Part shown: positions 11,640 through 23,899 of the stretch, in pieces
How the letters are laid out: every line of letters starts with the position of its first letter
How positions within the stretch are numbered: the first letter of the stretch is position 1
Source of the DNA: Pogonophryne albipinna
Lineage: Eukaryota > Chordata > Actinopteri > Perciformes > Artedidraconidae
Length of the DNA: 64,000 bases
NCBI GenBank assembly: GCA_028583405.1
Contig: CM053246.1
Coordinates: forward strand, 10,447,600 to 10,511,599
Reading direction: 5' to 3'
The notes under the pieces: model-generated
What the model saw: the letters and a program-made list of their open reading frames with translations, nothing else
Told to the model about the DNA's origin: nothing
Database searches by the model: none
Position numbers and translations under genes: made by a program

Positions 11640-12705
11640 AATCTCCCAATATCTGTCTTACAGCAGAGTTGGCTTTGATGATCCAATACCTCTTCCTAAC
11701 TTCAGAGAGGATGTGGTTTCTTCCTCCATGTCCAGTTCTTTCATGCATGTGCCTTAATATGAGAGTTGACACATGACAGTTTTTTGGCAGTATGAGAGGG
11801 AACTTAGTTTCTTCTGGCATAGCTGCCCTCCTCAGGCGTCCTCCCACTCTTAGCACTCCATCCTTTAACACTGGATCAAGCTTGTAGAGGCGGCTTGTCC
11901 TTTTGACACCACATTTTGTTGTTTGCAGTGCTGTAATTTCCTCTGGACAATACTGTCTTTGGGTTTGGCATATGATGGAGTTTTCTGACTTCTCAAGATC
12001 TTCCAGAGTAATGGTCTGTCCACCCAGTGTGGCCTTCATGTTTTCTATTTTCTGCTCAACATTGCTTTTGTTTTGAGCATCGGTGTTGGAGTCATTTAAA
12101 GTGGAAATAAGCTCTTTTCTCCTTTGAACGAGCAGTTTCAAGACTTCTTTGAACTTCAGGATCCATGCTACTGCAACTTTCAGTTTTCTCCAGCTGGAGC
12201 AATGCATGAGTAGCTGGCCTGTAGGATTTTCTGTGACTATAACTGTGTTGATAATAGCATTTCTTTTGACCTCTAAATCATCGCAGGAGAGAGAGATGGA
12301 TTCCAAGGGAAACAGCAGCCAGTCCTTTTCTGACTTCCAGAGCATTTCTGGGCCATGGATCCATGCTCTGTTCTCCATAAATGTGTCGGCCTTTTGTCCT
12401 CTAGAGGCGACATCAGCAGGATTGATCTTTGTGTTCACATAGTGCCATTGGGTTATCTCTGTGGACTCCCTGATGATGGAGATCCTGTTTGCAACAAATG
12501 TGTGAAACCTTGTGTTTTGGTTTGCAATGTATTTGAGCACAGATTGGCTATCAGTCCAAAACATAGAGCTTTCCAACTGTAGTTGCAACTCTGTTCTGAG
12601 TAATGTGTCCACTCTTGTAGCCAGCACTGCAGCAGCAAGCTCCATCCTGGGGATTGTGATCTTCTTGAGAGGAGCTACTCTTGCCTTTCCCATCATGAAT
12701 GCCAC
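11578..12705 (-). pseudogene. BEL/Pao RNase H and integrase zinc-binding region
   Basis: 375 codons. The N-terminal part (TIPRMELAAAVLA, FWTDSQSVLKYI, PADVASRG) is the RNase H-like region of Pao polyproteins. The C-terminal part has a histidine pair, HMHERTGHGG, followed by CVLCRRQRA, which together form the HHCC zinc-binding domain of integrase (integrase_H2C2). A frame change separates it from the reverse transcriptase part near 12700 and from the integrase core near 11580. Confidence 0.88.
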
Positions 12706-13565
12706 GTGAATGTGTTATTGTGGTTCACCAGTCTCAAGTAGCTCACTGTGTCGTACCCCTGCTCACTTGCATCCGAGAAATGGTGTAGTTGTGCTTGGAT
12801 CTGTTGGCCAATGTCATTGGGCTTGATGCACCTTTTTACCTTGAAGTCAGTCATCTTCTGAAGATCTAGCTTCCATGTAACCCACTGCTTAGAAAACTTC
12901 TCAGGTATTTTCTCATCCCAACCGTAGCTAGTGCTACACAGCTCTTGTAATAGCAACTTGGCAGGCAGAGTGAAGGGTGCAAGGAACCCAAGAGGATCAT
13001 AGATGGAGCTCACCATAGATAATATTCCTCTCCTTGTGTGTGGTTGTGGCTTGATGCTGACATTGAATGTAAAATTGTCATCTTCCACACACCATTGCAC
13101 TCCAAGTGCTCTCTCAGTTGGGAGTGGATCTCTTTCCAGGTTCAGCTCCTTCACTTCTTTAGCTCTGTCAGCTTCGGGAATTGAGGACAGCACCCTGCGA
13201 CTGTTGCTTATCCATTTAGAGAAGTGGAAACCTCCCCTCTGACATGCAGCTGTGAGCTCTTTGGCCAGCAGGATAGCTTCTTCCTCTGTAGCAACAGACT
13301 TTAGGCAGTCATCCACATAGATGTTTTTCAGTATTGTGTCAATCACTTCAGATCTGAAGTACTCCCTATTATCCATTGCTGTTCTTTTTAATGCGTAGCT
13401 AGCGCAGCTGGGTGATGACACAGCGTCAAAGAGATGCACAGTCATGCGGTACTCAGAAGGGGGGAGGCTTGTGTCCCCACCAGGCCACCACAAGAATCTT
13501 AAAAAGTCTGTATCTTTTTCGGGCACCTTGACTTGGTGAAACATCGCTTGGATGTCCCCCATCAT
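12693..13565 (-). pseudogene. BEL/Pao reverse transcriptase, catalytic part
   Basis: 290 codons. It starts in frame directly after a TGA at 13566-13568, so it is the continuation of the frame upstream rather than a separate gene. The catalytic box YVDD lies near codon 82 (about 13310-13322), preceded by DIQAMFHQV with the first catalytic Asp. SIYDPLGFLAPFTLPAK further on is a hallmark of the Pao A17-linked region. It ends by frameshift where the RNase H part begins. Confidence 0.9.
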
Positions 13566-15563
13566 TCATATTGGCTCCTGGCAGAATCTTGTTAGTACTC
13601 CTAAAAGGCTGTTAGTGAGATCAGGACCCTGCAGCAGTTCTGAGTTTAAGGATGTGCCTTTGAATGATGCTCCACAGTCAAAGACCACTCTGAGTTTTCT
13701 TTTCTTGGGGTGGTAGACCCCATGATGAGGTATATACCAGACTTTACCCTCCTTTTGCTTCAGCTGCCCCTGTGGCACTTCTTCAGCATAACCTTTGTCA
13801 ATGACATCACTGAGAAATCTGGTATATTCCTCATGAAATGATGCGTTCCTACGAAGCTTTCTTTGCAGGCTGGAGAGACGTTGCTTAGCAACGTGGCGAT
13901 TTTCTGGCATTGAAACATCATTCCTCCTGAAAGGTAATCTTAGACTGTAGTGTCCATCCACAATGTTTGATGAGTCTTTTGCTATTTGCATGAATCGCTT
14001 GTCCTCTGCTGACATTTCCTTTGTGTCCTGATAGGCCTTTTCACTGAAGTCTGTGTTGTATTGTGTGATCAGTAACTCCTGTAAATTGACCAAAGAAATT
14101 CTGTTCACGGAGGCGGTATTGCTGTCCTTTGCGATTCCTCCTCTCAACGGGCCATTGAACACCCATCCCAGTAAAGTCCTGCATGCGTATGGGCCTTCTC
14201 CTTGGCTATTAATCATTTCTAGCGGTTCCATAACTTTGGGTGCATTGGTCCCAATCAACATGCCGATTTCTGCATCAATGGTAGGGAGTTTGATTTGACT
14301 GAGGTATGGCCACTTTGATAGATCCTTTTGATTGGGAATGTTATGTCTGGTGACAGGCATGATTTTCTGGGTGTAGATTTCTGGGAGAGGGATGAACCTG
14401 TTGCCATGTAGCTCACTCTCTTCCAGTCCTGTGATGATATGACTGCTCACAGTCTTTTCTTGGCCCATGGTGCGAAGAAAGATGTTGGTTTTCTTTCCTG
14501 ACATGTTGAGCTGGTTCATCAGCTTGCTTGTGCAGAATGTAGCTGTACTTCCAGGGTCAAGGAATGCATACGTTTGAATAATTAGATTTCCCTTGTTAGA
14601 TTTTCCTTTAACAGGCACAATAGATAACACACACTCCTCTTCCACTTCACCGGCCCCAATATGCCCACATGCTTTTAGAATAGCCTTCTCTCCGGTCCTT
14701 GAGGTTTCAGACCTTTCATCTCTTTCCAATTGTCTTTCCTTTTCTTTTCCTATATGGAGCACAGTAGGGTGAGATTGGTTGCACACTTTACATGTTAAGC
14801 GGTTATTGCAGTTTTTGCTCATGTGACCTGGTACAAGACAACCAAAACAGATTCCTCTTTCCTTTATGAAGCTTATCTTTTCTTTGTGCATTTTCTTTTT
14901 GAGCGAGAAACATGCATCCATTGTATGTCCACCTGAACAGTACAAACAGGAAGCTTTGGAGGTGCTGCTGTGAGGCTGGGGAGATGTGGACTGGCAGTCA
15001 ATGTTTGTAATACTGGTGGCAAAGCTGCGGCTAGTGGATTTTGGCCTCTTGTTAATACTTGCTTTGAAGCCCAGCTTTGTTGTGTTGACAGTTTGGTCCT
15101 GTATACAGCCAAAGACAGGGTCTGTTAATATCTTTACATGATGCTCAATGAACTTGACAAGGTCGCTGAATTTGACCTTGCTGTGCTGCCTTTCCATTAG
15201 CCTGTAGACTTCTGATCGCCACCTCTCTCTGAGTTTGTATGGTAACTTTGTAAGCAAGGATTTAAGATTTGAAGAAAGATCCAATTCCTCCATGTAGGTG
15301 ATTTCCTCCATTGCATTACAGCATCCTCTTAAGTACAATGCAAAAGCCTGTAAAGCCTTGGGGTCCTCAGGTTTAATTTGAGACCATGATAGGGCTTTTT
15401 CAATGTATGCGTTAGCAATTTTAAACTCATTGCCATAATGTTCTTTCTGGATCCATGTATAGGCAGGTTCTGACCAGTTCACGACACTGCCCCCTGGTGT
15501 ACTGTTCCAAATAGTACAGCCGGTCTCTACCACAGACAGTCTTAGCTTCAATGGTATGCTCAA
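13566..15563 (-). pseudogene. BEL/Pao nucleocapsid, protease and start of reverse transcriptase
   Basis: 665 codons. The first 160 residues are late Gag. Three zinc knuckles follow near residues 208, 240 and 258 (for example CFGCLVPGHMSKNC). The aspartic protease active site DPGS is near residue 335. The last 100 residues begin reverse transcriptase. The methionine at 15563 is an artefact of a frameshift: the true upstream Gag is in another frame at 15427-16617. The frame ends at a single TGA inside reverse transcriptase. Confidence 0.88.
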
Positions 15564-16617
15564 AGGCCCTTAGAAAGGATCGGTATTCAACTGGATCTCC
15601 TTCAAAGACCTTGATGTCCTTTTGGGGTAACAAGGAATGGTGTTGTTGCAGAACTAGAGAGGCAGTAATGTCATTCTGTTTTTGTAATATGCTGTACAGA
15701 GTTGTGTCTCTTATGGAGTTTTCTTGAGTTGTTGGCTCACCTTTTCCATGTGATTGTGTTGGTTTCAAAGTGGGGTTTTGTGATGCCTTTGACTTCCCTC
15801 GAGCAGGATCGTGCAGTGAGTATCCATACTGGAGTCCTTCCTTTGGCCGCACACTTTGTATATCCACTCTTTTATCCTTTGTGTAATCCTCTTCCTTTGC
15901 AGAGATTACATCCTTTTGTTTTCTTTGTTCATAATATTCGTTCATTCCATCCATTGTTGGCTGTTTGTCTTGAGTTTCCAGAATGTTGAATACAGACATT
16001 TTAGCATCAGTAGCTTCTAACTGGGATTGCAGCTCCAAAGTTTCCTTTCTTTTCCTTAGTTGCTCCCTTCTTCTATCTAGCTCCTGCTCCTCCTCCTCCA
16101 AAGCATGCCTGGTCCTTAATGAAGTTAGTTTTGCCATTAGCGCAGCTTTCTCTGCTTCTGCACAGATGCGAGCAGATGAACTTGATGAACGTTCACTTCT
16201 TTGAGATCTTTTGGAGACTCCAGACGCACTTTCCCAAAGAGAATCCTCCTTTCCTGTTGCACACTCAGACAGCCATCTTGTCACAAAAATAATAAACTCT
16301 TCAATGCTAGTCAATTTTGATTGAAACCAAGGTTCACTTTCACGTTTTTCTTCTTCCTCGTTTAAAAGTATGTGATATGACAAGTGTGAGTCTTTAAAAC
16401 TTTCCGTCAAAGCATTATATTTGACCATATTCTCCTGCACTTCCTCTGCATTCATGTGGTCCTCCGTTAGCTCCTTAATAATGTTGCTTCTGCGCGTAAG
16501 ATGTCCCAATCTGGCTTGTCTGGATAAACGCATGCTTGAAACATCATCCCCCTCCACTTGGGTTTCAGTTTGACTCAGATTGGCCACAGCTGCTCCAATC
16601 AGTTCCTTTTCATTCAT
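15427..16617 (-). pseudogene. BEL/Pao Gag, N-terminal part
   Basis: 396 codons starting at the first ATG after the 5' LTR and leader. Residues about 165-205 are charged and would form a coiled coil (EEEQELDRRREQLRKRKE). The C-terminal FEGDPVEYRSF and LYYLEQYTRG strings are typical of BEL/Pao Gag (DUF1759-like). The frame is lost near 15500 and continues in the overlapping frame of the next ORF. Gag forms the virus-like particle in an active element. Confidence 0.85.
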
Positions 16618-17069
16618 TTTGCTGATTATTTTTCACTTTTGTATCAGCATTTATGAATCAGCACACTTTAGAAAGTTATTTTCAAATAGTTCAATGCCGT
16701 AGTGTGTCTGCTTGCGCCGTTCATTAATTATATTACACAGCGGATATCCAAATTAAATAATTCCGTTTCAATGTCCAACAAAGTCACTCCAATAGTGCTC
16801 CTTAATTAAGATATATGTCTTCCTTAATGGAATAGTTCCAATCCATCCACTTTTTTCAACAATTTGTACACTTTTGAGACTTCTGAACTTTATTCACCCC
16901 TGTGGCGTTTCCTGGTTCGCGCAGTCTCCATTGTTCCTTTGTCTGGATGCCGCTGCTCCTTCACAAACTTTTCCTCCGGTTTTTCATCCAAAAGCAAGTT
17001 TTTAGACTGTTGTAGTGACCACGATATCCATTTGTTTTTTGTCCTTTGTTTGTGGCTCACTCGTGGGGC

Positions 17070-17413
17070 TGACCGACGAATAGACGCTTGTAGTTTGAGA
17101 GAAAAAATATAAATGTCCAGATGCGATTGAAAAGTAAGATGAAACGTTTTTAAACAAACTATTTGTCATATAAACTGATATTTCAATGTTAAAGGCAGAA
17201 GAACCAAGCTGTGACGCTCCCAACCAGCAAGGTCTAAAAACTGTTTGCTTCAGTCAGTCACACCAGTAGGCTGCAGCACCTCTCCTTTTATGCTGCAGCA
17301 TCTCGACCTGCAGAGTAACGCACTCAAATAATAAATAAATAATATACACCACAGAATCTCAGGTTATACTCTAAAAAGATAAGATACTATAATCTAAGGA
17401 AATGGCTCCTACA
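17070..17413 (-). repeat. BEL/Pao 5' LTR
   Basis: Outer end at 17413 (TGTAGGAGCC on the - strand). The inner end is estimated at 17065-17085, where similarity to the left LTR is cut off by the gap. It contains a block at about 17255-17320 rich in CTGCAG motifs that is shared by both LTRs. It lacks about 28 bp present in the 3' LTR. Confidence 0.88.
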
Positions 17414-17719
17414 GTGATTATCATAGTATCGATACTACACTCAAGTCGCTGAAATGCTTGTTTGTCCTTTAGGGAAGCGTTTCACTCCAAATCCAGAGTG
17501 AGCAATCTATCATGGCCTCCCAGGTGGCAAAGTCACCCCTTCACGTCCACAAAACACATCTATAGGAAGAAAATTGTGCTCCACTGCTCCTCAGGGCTCT
17601 GAGGAGAGGGCAAACATTGCTTGATTTTGCGAATGGTGCTACTGTGATGCAAGAAAAAAGTCAGACTTGATCTGATAATAAAGTATTGTCGTATCGTAGG
17701 TCTGAATGTTGGCCACAAT

Positions 17720-18039
17720 CTCCTTCCAGCATGACAAATTGGCATATATGAGATATAAGATTTTACAATCTTGTAAAGCTGCGATGCAACTGACAGTTTC
17801 TTTATTTGACTTGCTTCAGTAGAAATGTTACAGTGCCAGGAAAAGTTTGGCAGTATACAAACTGTTTGAGTAAACATGCAGTGCCATGGTTAAAGTCCCT
17901 GTTGTCCCATGACTTTGTGCGGCCCTGTCCTCATGCTACCCCTCTTCAGTCTCCATCACTAACCTCCTGTATCCGTCCCTCCCTCTGAGGTCTATAAAGG
18001 GTCCTCGCTGCAGCCGTCTGCTTCATGTATCTCAGCATC
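17720..18039 (+). promoter_or_regulatory. Fetuin copy 1 proximal promoter
   Basis: TATAAA lies at 17993-17998, about 45 bp before the chosen ATG (18040). From about 17800 to exon 1 the sequence appears identical to the copy 2 promoter (32560-32821). GGTTAAAGTCC near 17888 resembles an HNF4-type site, which would fit liver expression, but this is inference only. Confidence 0.7.
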
Positions 18040-18934
18040 ATGAAGGGATTACCCACCCTGCTGCTGCTGTGCTCGACGGCTCTGCTCTGCAGCGCTGCTC
18101 CAGCTGTGGAGCCGGTGACCTGCAGCGAAGATGGAGGTGCTGCGGCGGCACGGATGGCTGCACATCACATCGACGAGAACCACGACCATGGCTACAAGTT
18201 CAAGCTGAGTGAGATCAAAGGCAACAAAGTGGTAAAAAATAATTACTAGCATTACTCAAAATATCTACTTTCTTTATGGAAGTATGGAAGTTTAAGCAGT
18301 TATCTTGAGACACATAAAAGTGCAAATGTTACCACTTTTGTAAAAGAAAAAGTGTAAAATAAGTGTGAAAACATATTTGAAGAACACAAATAACTCAACA
18401 TTATCATCCTAACCGTGTGTTTTTTCTGTTTTGAGGGTTAGAGCAGTTTTAAGATGGACAGCATAGTGACTAAAGGTTGCTTCAGCAAACAGAACTCTGT
18501 AAACATGTCTGTGATGTGTTCTGGTCCTGATCCATGTATTGATTCAGTTCTGCTGTGACTGAGAGTGTAGTGAAATGAACAGAAAATGCTCTGTTTTAGT
18601 TTATAACCAGGGGTGCATATAACTTTTTTAGTGAGTTACTCAGATGAGTACCAGGAGACAGCATTTGGTACTCGCCCCACATGAAGCGTGGTGTTAATAA
18701 CTGCAGTCTTCCTCACTGTCCTCCTCAGTGTCTCCTTCACTGTCCTCTATTTACACTTCTTGCATGCTAGATGATGAAGATGATGAAGATGCACCTCCCT
18801 GTCTCTTTTTAAGCCTCCAATTTGCTTTCTCCAAAACGTGTTGCCAAAACTGTGAAGTCCTTGCATTTCCTGAGGCCAAGTTGAAGGATCAAATACTAAG
18901 GAATTATCACATGACTTGAAGTAATATCTGATTT

Positions 18935-20582
18935 CAGATGTGGGAAGTAACAAAGTACACTTATTCAAGTACTGTAATCAGGGCCGCCCCTCCCTACAGG
19001 CCAATCACGCAGGCTGCATGGGGCCCCGCCTTGCGCAGGGGGCCCCGCCCAGAGGGCCTCAGCTGCTGTGCGCAGTTCTCCGCCGCCCCCCCCGCGAGAG
19101 TGAGAGGTGACAAGGGGAGCACGTCTGTAACCCGACACCGTTGCAATGAATCGACATCTGACCAATCACGGCTTTGATACGGCCACTTGTGCAGGTGAAG
19201 AGATGTCGGTGAAAAGACAGTTTCAGTCCGGCGCAAGCTAGAGGGGAAAAAAACAAAACATGAAGAAACTAGAGCATCACTCGAAGGTGGGTTATTGTAT
19301 GAGTCAAATGTACAACTTGCGAATGTTGTATAAGTCAAATTGCCATTTGCCATATTAAAACATCAGCTGCAATTCACGACATGAAGAAGGCAGTCTCTGC
19401 ATAGCATATAGGCTAATGGAGATGCAGTTATTTCCAGCATTCTTTATTTACCATTCATTCAAGTATGCCATGCCTCTTATCTGCTAATGTACAGGAGGAA
19501 GAGTGATGTCTGTCTGTCTAGTTGGCTTACATAACAGTTAAAGTTTACAGCCTAAAAAACGTGGAGCATTGTTTCCCCTTTTATTCATTTGTATGTAAAT
19601 TTGCACATTTCATGGTGACGCTCAGCCTCTCCCCTTAACTCCTGCAGTCATCATCATGTCAACCACAACACAGAGAAATACTGATAGAAATGTGTGTAGT
19701 TGTTGATACATTGCTGACAGAGGGAACTACATTTGAATACAGATTTAAGAAATATCAGTTTGTGAGCATTTATTAAGCATGTTTTGTCTTGACTATATTA
19801 CAACTATATTATAATAAAATATAGTATTTATATTATTGAAATGATTATGATTATTATTATTAGTAGAAGTCGTTTATTTGCATTAATTATATTTTAATCT
19901 TTTTGAGGCCAGTATTTGGCAGGAAATGCAGACGTATTCACCTGTAAACGCATACTGAACGACATACATGCACATTTACCATTTACCTCACTGTATAAAA
20001 AAGTAACTGTGTTGATAATAATAATAAACAGGAATTATATTTGCAAAGTAGCCTACTTTGTTTCCAAACATTTTTTTTCCACTCCTGTCAGTTGGGGGGG
20101 CTCATCTCACAATGTCGCTTGGGGCCCTCATCTCACAATGTCGCTTGGGGCCCCAAGTTGGCCAGGGGCGGCCCTGACTGTAATTAAGTACAATTTAAGA
20201 TACTTGTAGTTTACTTGAGTATTTCTATTTTATGCTACTTTGTACTTCTACTCCACAACAGTTCAGAGGTAAATCATGTACTTTTCCTCCACTACATTTA
20301 TTCAATACCTTTAGTTACTTTACAGATCTGGATTAATGATGTGAAATATAATCAAGTCTTAAATCAGACTTTAGTTACACCTGGAGTAAATTCAGAATCT
20401 ACCCTGCAGTATACAAAGTCATTCAAACAAATTTGATAACACTTTAATGATCATAAAACATATCATATACATTATTATGAAATGGACCAATCTGCAAAAC
20501 GACTACTTTTAATGTCGCTACTTTAACTAGATTTTGATAATACTTTTCTAATTGTACTTGAGTAACACTTCTTCCACCTCTG
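18935..20582. mobile_element. TACTT-rich non-autonomous hAT, middle layer
   Basis: Ends CAGATGTGGGAAG and CTTCCACCTCTG, with perfect 8-bp duplication TCTGATTT at 18927-18934 and 20583-20590. Without the inner insertion it would be about 440 bp. Same family as 3298-3855 and 24715-25555, and the copy that best defines its ends. Confidence 0.92.
18979..20176. mobile_element. hAT element, inner layer
   Basis: Ends CAGGGCCGCCCCT and AGGGGCGGCCCTG form a perfect 13-bp inverted repeat, flanked by perfect 8-bp duplication ACTGTAAT (18971-18978 and 20177-20184). About 1.2 kb. Near 19200-19260 a string similar to the N-terminus of ZMYM-type hAT proteins is visible, then no coding. A 26-bp unit is repeated twice at about 20100-20153. 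Confidence 0.95.
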
Positions 20583-20650
20583 TCTGATTTCAAACTCTTC
20601 AATTAACATCCTGAGTAAGTTTGCAACTCTGTGTTTTACTCCACTTTGTT

Positions 20651-20848
20651 TTAAATAAAACTGCAGCAGCTTGACCACAGAGCGTGAACGTTGTGGTCAG
20701 CTGATTTTGCGCAGTTCTCCAGTGTGTGCGCGGGGCACTGCATGTGCACAGGGGAGTCTCCCACCGCAGCCAGTTGGCGGAGTTTCGGCACAATTCTGTT
20801 GTACACACCGACGTTAACAGCAGCCCCGTCTGTGCACACGGCGAACAA
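20651..20848 (-). pseudogene. hAT transposase fragment
   Basis: The 65-codon frame contains TDGAAVNVGVYN, then CPAHTLENCAK. In hAT transposases an SDGA-type box with a catalytic Asp is followed some 35-45 residues later by a C-x2-H box. A related fragment lies at about 57080-57160. Flanking sequence is not open, so it is a relic of the element at 18608-21171. Confidence 0.6.
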
Positions 20849-22099
20849 CTCTGTCGTCCAGTGATCTAAGACTCTTTCCGTCGGTTATGTCCTGCGCGGC
20901 TCGCTCTCCAGTTCAATCAGTCATAGAAAGTCCGAAGATTTTTGCAGGGAGCGAAACGGCAACGTAGCTGCTTAATGTCTTTGTTTTTTTTGGACATGTC
21001 TAATAATTGACTCCACTGAGCGTTGACAAGAAACACGTGTAGACGAAATATGTGTTTTGTTTTTGATGACCTATCAGGTACGCAAAGGCGCGTAGTGACC
21101 AGTCTATGGCGTTAGACTTTTCAGATTGTTGCCGCGCATGCGTACCTGCGTACCAGTTATGTGCACCCCTGTTTATAACATACAGTTAAGCACACACACA
21201 CTATTTTATGATCATATAGGTTCACCAAACTTAATTATAAATAGAAACAATGAACCAAAGAAAGTGAAAAAAACAAAGCATATTCAGGCAGTAGGCGTTT
21301 TAACCGTACCGCTGACAGAAATGAAACAAAATGTAGTATTTAAAACATTTGTAATATGAGAGTATTGCAGTAGAACTCACCATTGATAGTGCACATATGG
21401 CTTATTTGAAGCAAATGTACTTGCAGGTTTCTTGGGGTTCTGAGTTTCTATATTTGCTCTTATTGTAGGTCTCTTTAGATAAAGGTGTCATCTAAATGAA
21501 AATGAAATGTGACTTATACTCTCTGGTGTTTGCAGGTCGATGACGGCTGTGAAATCGAGCTGCAGTTGGACCTTATGGAGACAACGTGCCACAACATCAA
21601 CCCGAAGCACTTTGAGGACTGTATGATCCGCAGAGAGACTGAGCGAGTAAATATTGGATCAGTTCCTCTTTAGCCGTATTGTGTCACATTCATGTACAGC
21701 CAGACTGACGTATGATTATGTGAGGTCTCGACAGAACAAGCTCTGTGTTTCTCTGTAACTGCTCCGTTAGGATGAGTGTGAGAATTGGTGACGCCAGAGT
21801 CCGAAATTACCATTGTGACACGCGACAAGGTGGGTCTCTGTCACGCAATACATCTGATACTCAAGAGAACATTGATAATGGACAATTTGCCCAAAACCCT
21901 CAACTTTGGATAGGGTTTTTACTTTTAGATTATTATTTTCTTTGGGGGCGGGGGGAGGGGAGCAAGGAGTAAGACACGCCGGAATCGAACCCTGTACATT
22001 GCAATGCAACCAATCGCTCAGAAGGCGCTATTCATGTCTATAATATCTCCATATGAATACTACCATAGAGTTACAGTTGGGGAAACTATTGGTTATGAC

Positions 22100-22544
22100 C
22101 AGGGGCGGTTCTAGGGGGGGGGGCGGTGCCCCCCTAACACTGACCTCTGACCCCCCTAACAATGAAAAGTTTTTTTTTTTTTTTAAATGTATATTTTCTG
22201 GTACTCGGTTTGCCAAAAACCGCAGGATTTTGTTGCTGTAATGTGAGATTGTGCAGACACCCTTATGTAAAGTAGAGATGTAACTGTTCATTGCCTTTAT
22301 TTTTATATAAATATGGTGTTAGTGCAAACATTGCACTATAACTTAAGCTGAAGCTAACAGTAATAACTATAAGATCTATCTGAAATAAATAAGTGTACTG
22401 AAACAAATACCAATAACTGTATTGCATTGTTTTCTTATGCGCAATTACTTCATACTGTCTAGTTCTCTTTTTCGTCCTGCATTTATTGTGCCCCCCTCAG
22501 AAAATAACTGGCCCCCCAGTGAAATTGGTCTAGAACCGCCACTG
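22100..22544. mobile_element. Non-autonomous hAT (CAGGGGCGGTTCTAG)
   Basis: Ends CAGGGGCGGTTCTAG and CTAGAACCGCCACTG, duplication GTTATGAC at 22092-22099 and 22545-22552. It lies in intron 3 of fetuin copy 1. The matching point in copy 2 (about 36978-36985) has a single GTTATGAC and no insert, which confirms the insertion. Confidence 0.95.
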
Positions 22545-23260
22545 GTTATGACAGATAAATAATTGTTTGTGTGTGTGTGTTTGTGTGAGTGTAGTGCTAA
22601 CGAACAGTGAGATGATGATGATCTGCCCTGACTGCCCCAATCTGATCTCACTTCATGACCCTGATGGTATGAAGTCTGTTAAAGAAGCTGTGCAGAGTCA
22701 ACGAGAACACCACCAACCAGAACTACTTCATCCTGAAGGACGTGGGACGGATTAAAATCGGGGTAAAGAATCCAAATACACACACCGTGTTGGCGGGATG
22801 TATGTCATGCTCTACACTGCTCTATTAATTTGATTGTTTATTATCTGCATGCTTTTTGAAGATATTGTCTCATTAATGTTTTTACACCTTTGCTAGGCCT
22901 TTTGAAGGATTCCCTTAGGACGGGTCCTTGTCAGCCAAATCCTTTAGGGGTCCTCGGAAGGTTAGGAGATCTCTAGGCCCCGCTGCTCTGTCTCTCTGGT
23001 CTCCTCTTGCTTTTTAATTGATTTTACTTATTTGTATTACTTTCAACAGGGCTTTTAGAAACATTGTATGTATTTCCCTTGGAGTTTTTTTTTACCACAA
23101 TATTATCTCCGAGAGCCGGAGCACTGCCCCTTTCCCTAACCTAACCAAATTTTCACCCTAAAATTAATGATCCCCCTCATGGGGACCCCCCATAAGGGAG
23201 GCGAGTCCCCACACGTGACTGTGTAAACAGATGTCGGTCCCCACAAGGATAGTAATGCTA

Positions 23261-23457
<197 letters not shown>

Positions 23458-23899
23458 CATTAAGTGCTATGTCCTTCTCTCTCAGTGGATGATGACGACG
23501 GGGTCGAACTACTGGGCTCAGATTGCCCTTGTGGAGTCCCATTGCCCAATGGGATCCAGAATCCTTCCTGAGGCATGCAAACCCCTCTGCCCTGATCGAG
23601 CTGTAAGTACAACTCGTACGAATAGAAGACACTTGGACATATAATCACTGAATTTGCAAGAAACTATCAGACGAAGACAAGTTTTACTTCCAGTTTAAAT
23701 GCTACTTAAAACACATGGGGAGATCTCAGTGACTTGGTCTCTAGGTTACCTTGACTCACATTATCCCTTTTAAGTAAGCACATTATTTTCCTCAGTGTAA
23801 ATATTACAAACAAATGGTGCCAACATAACTCTCAAAAACAACAAAATATGGAAATAGGTCTAAGAATGTTTTCATAATTGTATTGATGGTACTTTCATA

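Larger units (their letters stand above)
10113..17413 (-). mobile_element. BEL/Pao LTR retrotransposon, nearly complete but inactive
   Basis: A - strand element bounded by two related LTRs (10113-10470 and about 17070-17413). The internal part encodes, in order, a Gag-like protein, three zinc knuckles, a Pao-type aspartic protease, reverse transcriptase with YVDD, RNase H, integrase with a zinc-binding and DDE core, and a basic C-terminal domain. This protease-RT-RNase H-integrase order with a DUF1758/A17-type protease is characteristic of BEL/Pao. The frame is broken near 15500, at 13566 (in-frame TGA), near 12700, near 11580 and near 10950. The left LTR runs into the assembly gap. Confidence 0.95.
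18608..21171 (-). mobile_element. hAT element, outer layer of a triple nest
   Basis: Ends CAGGGGTGCATATAAC and GTTATGTGCACCCCTG, with 8-bp duplication TTTATAAC at 18600-18607 and 21172-21179. It sits in intron 1 of fetuin copy 1 and carries a hAT transposase relic at 20651-20848. A second element (18935-20582) lies inside it. Related ends occur at 26043-26569 and near 56964. Confidence 0.92.

Noticed and set aside
18040..18249. Copy 1 exon 1 as a complete small gene ending at 18249
   Set aside because: The frame merely reads through the donor site into the intron.
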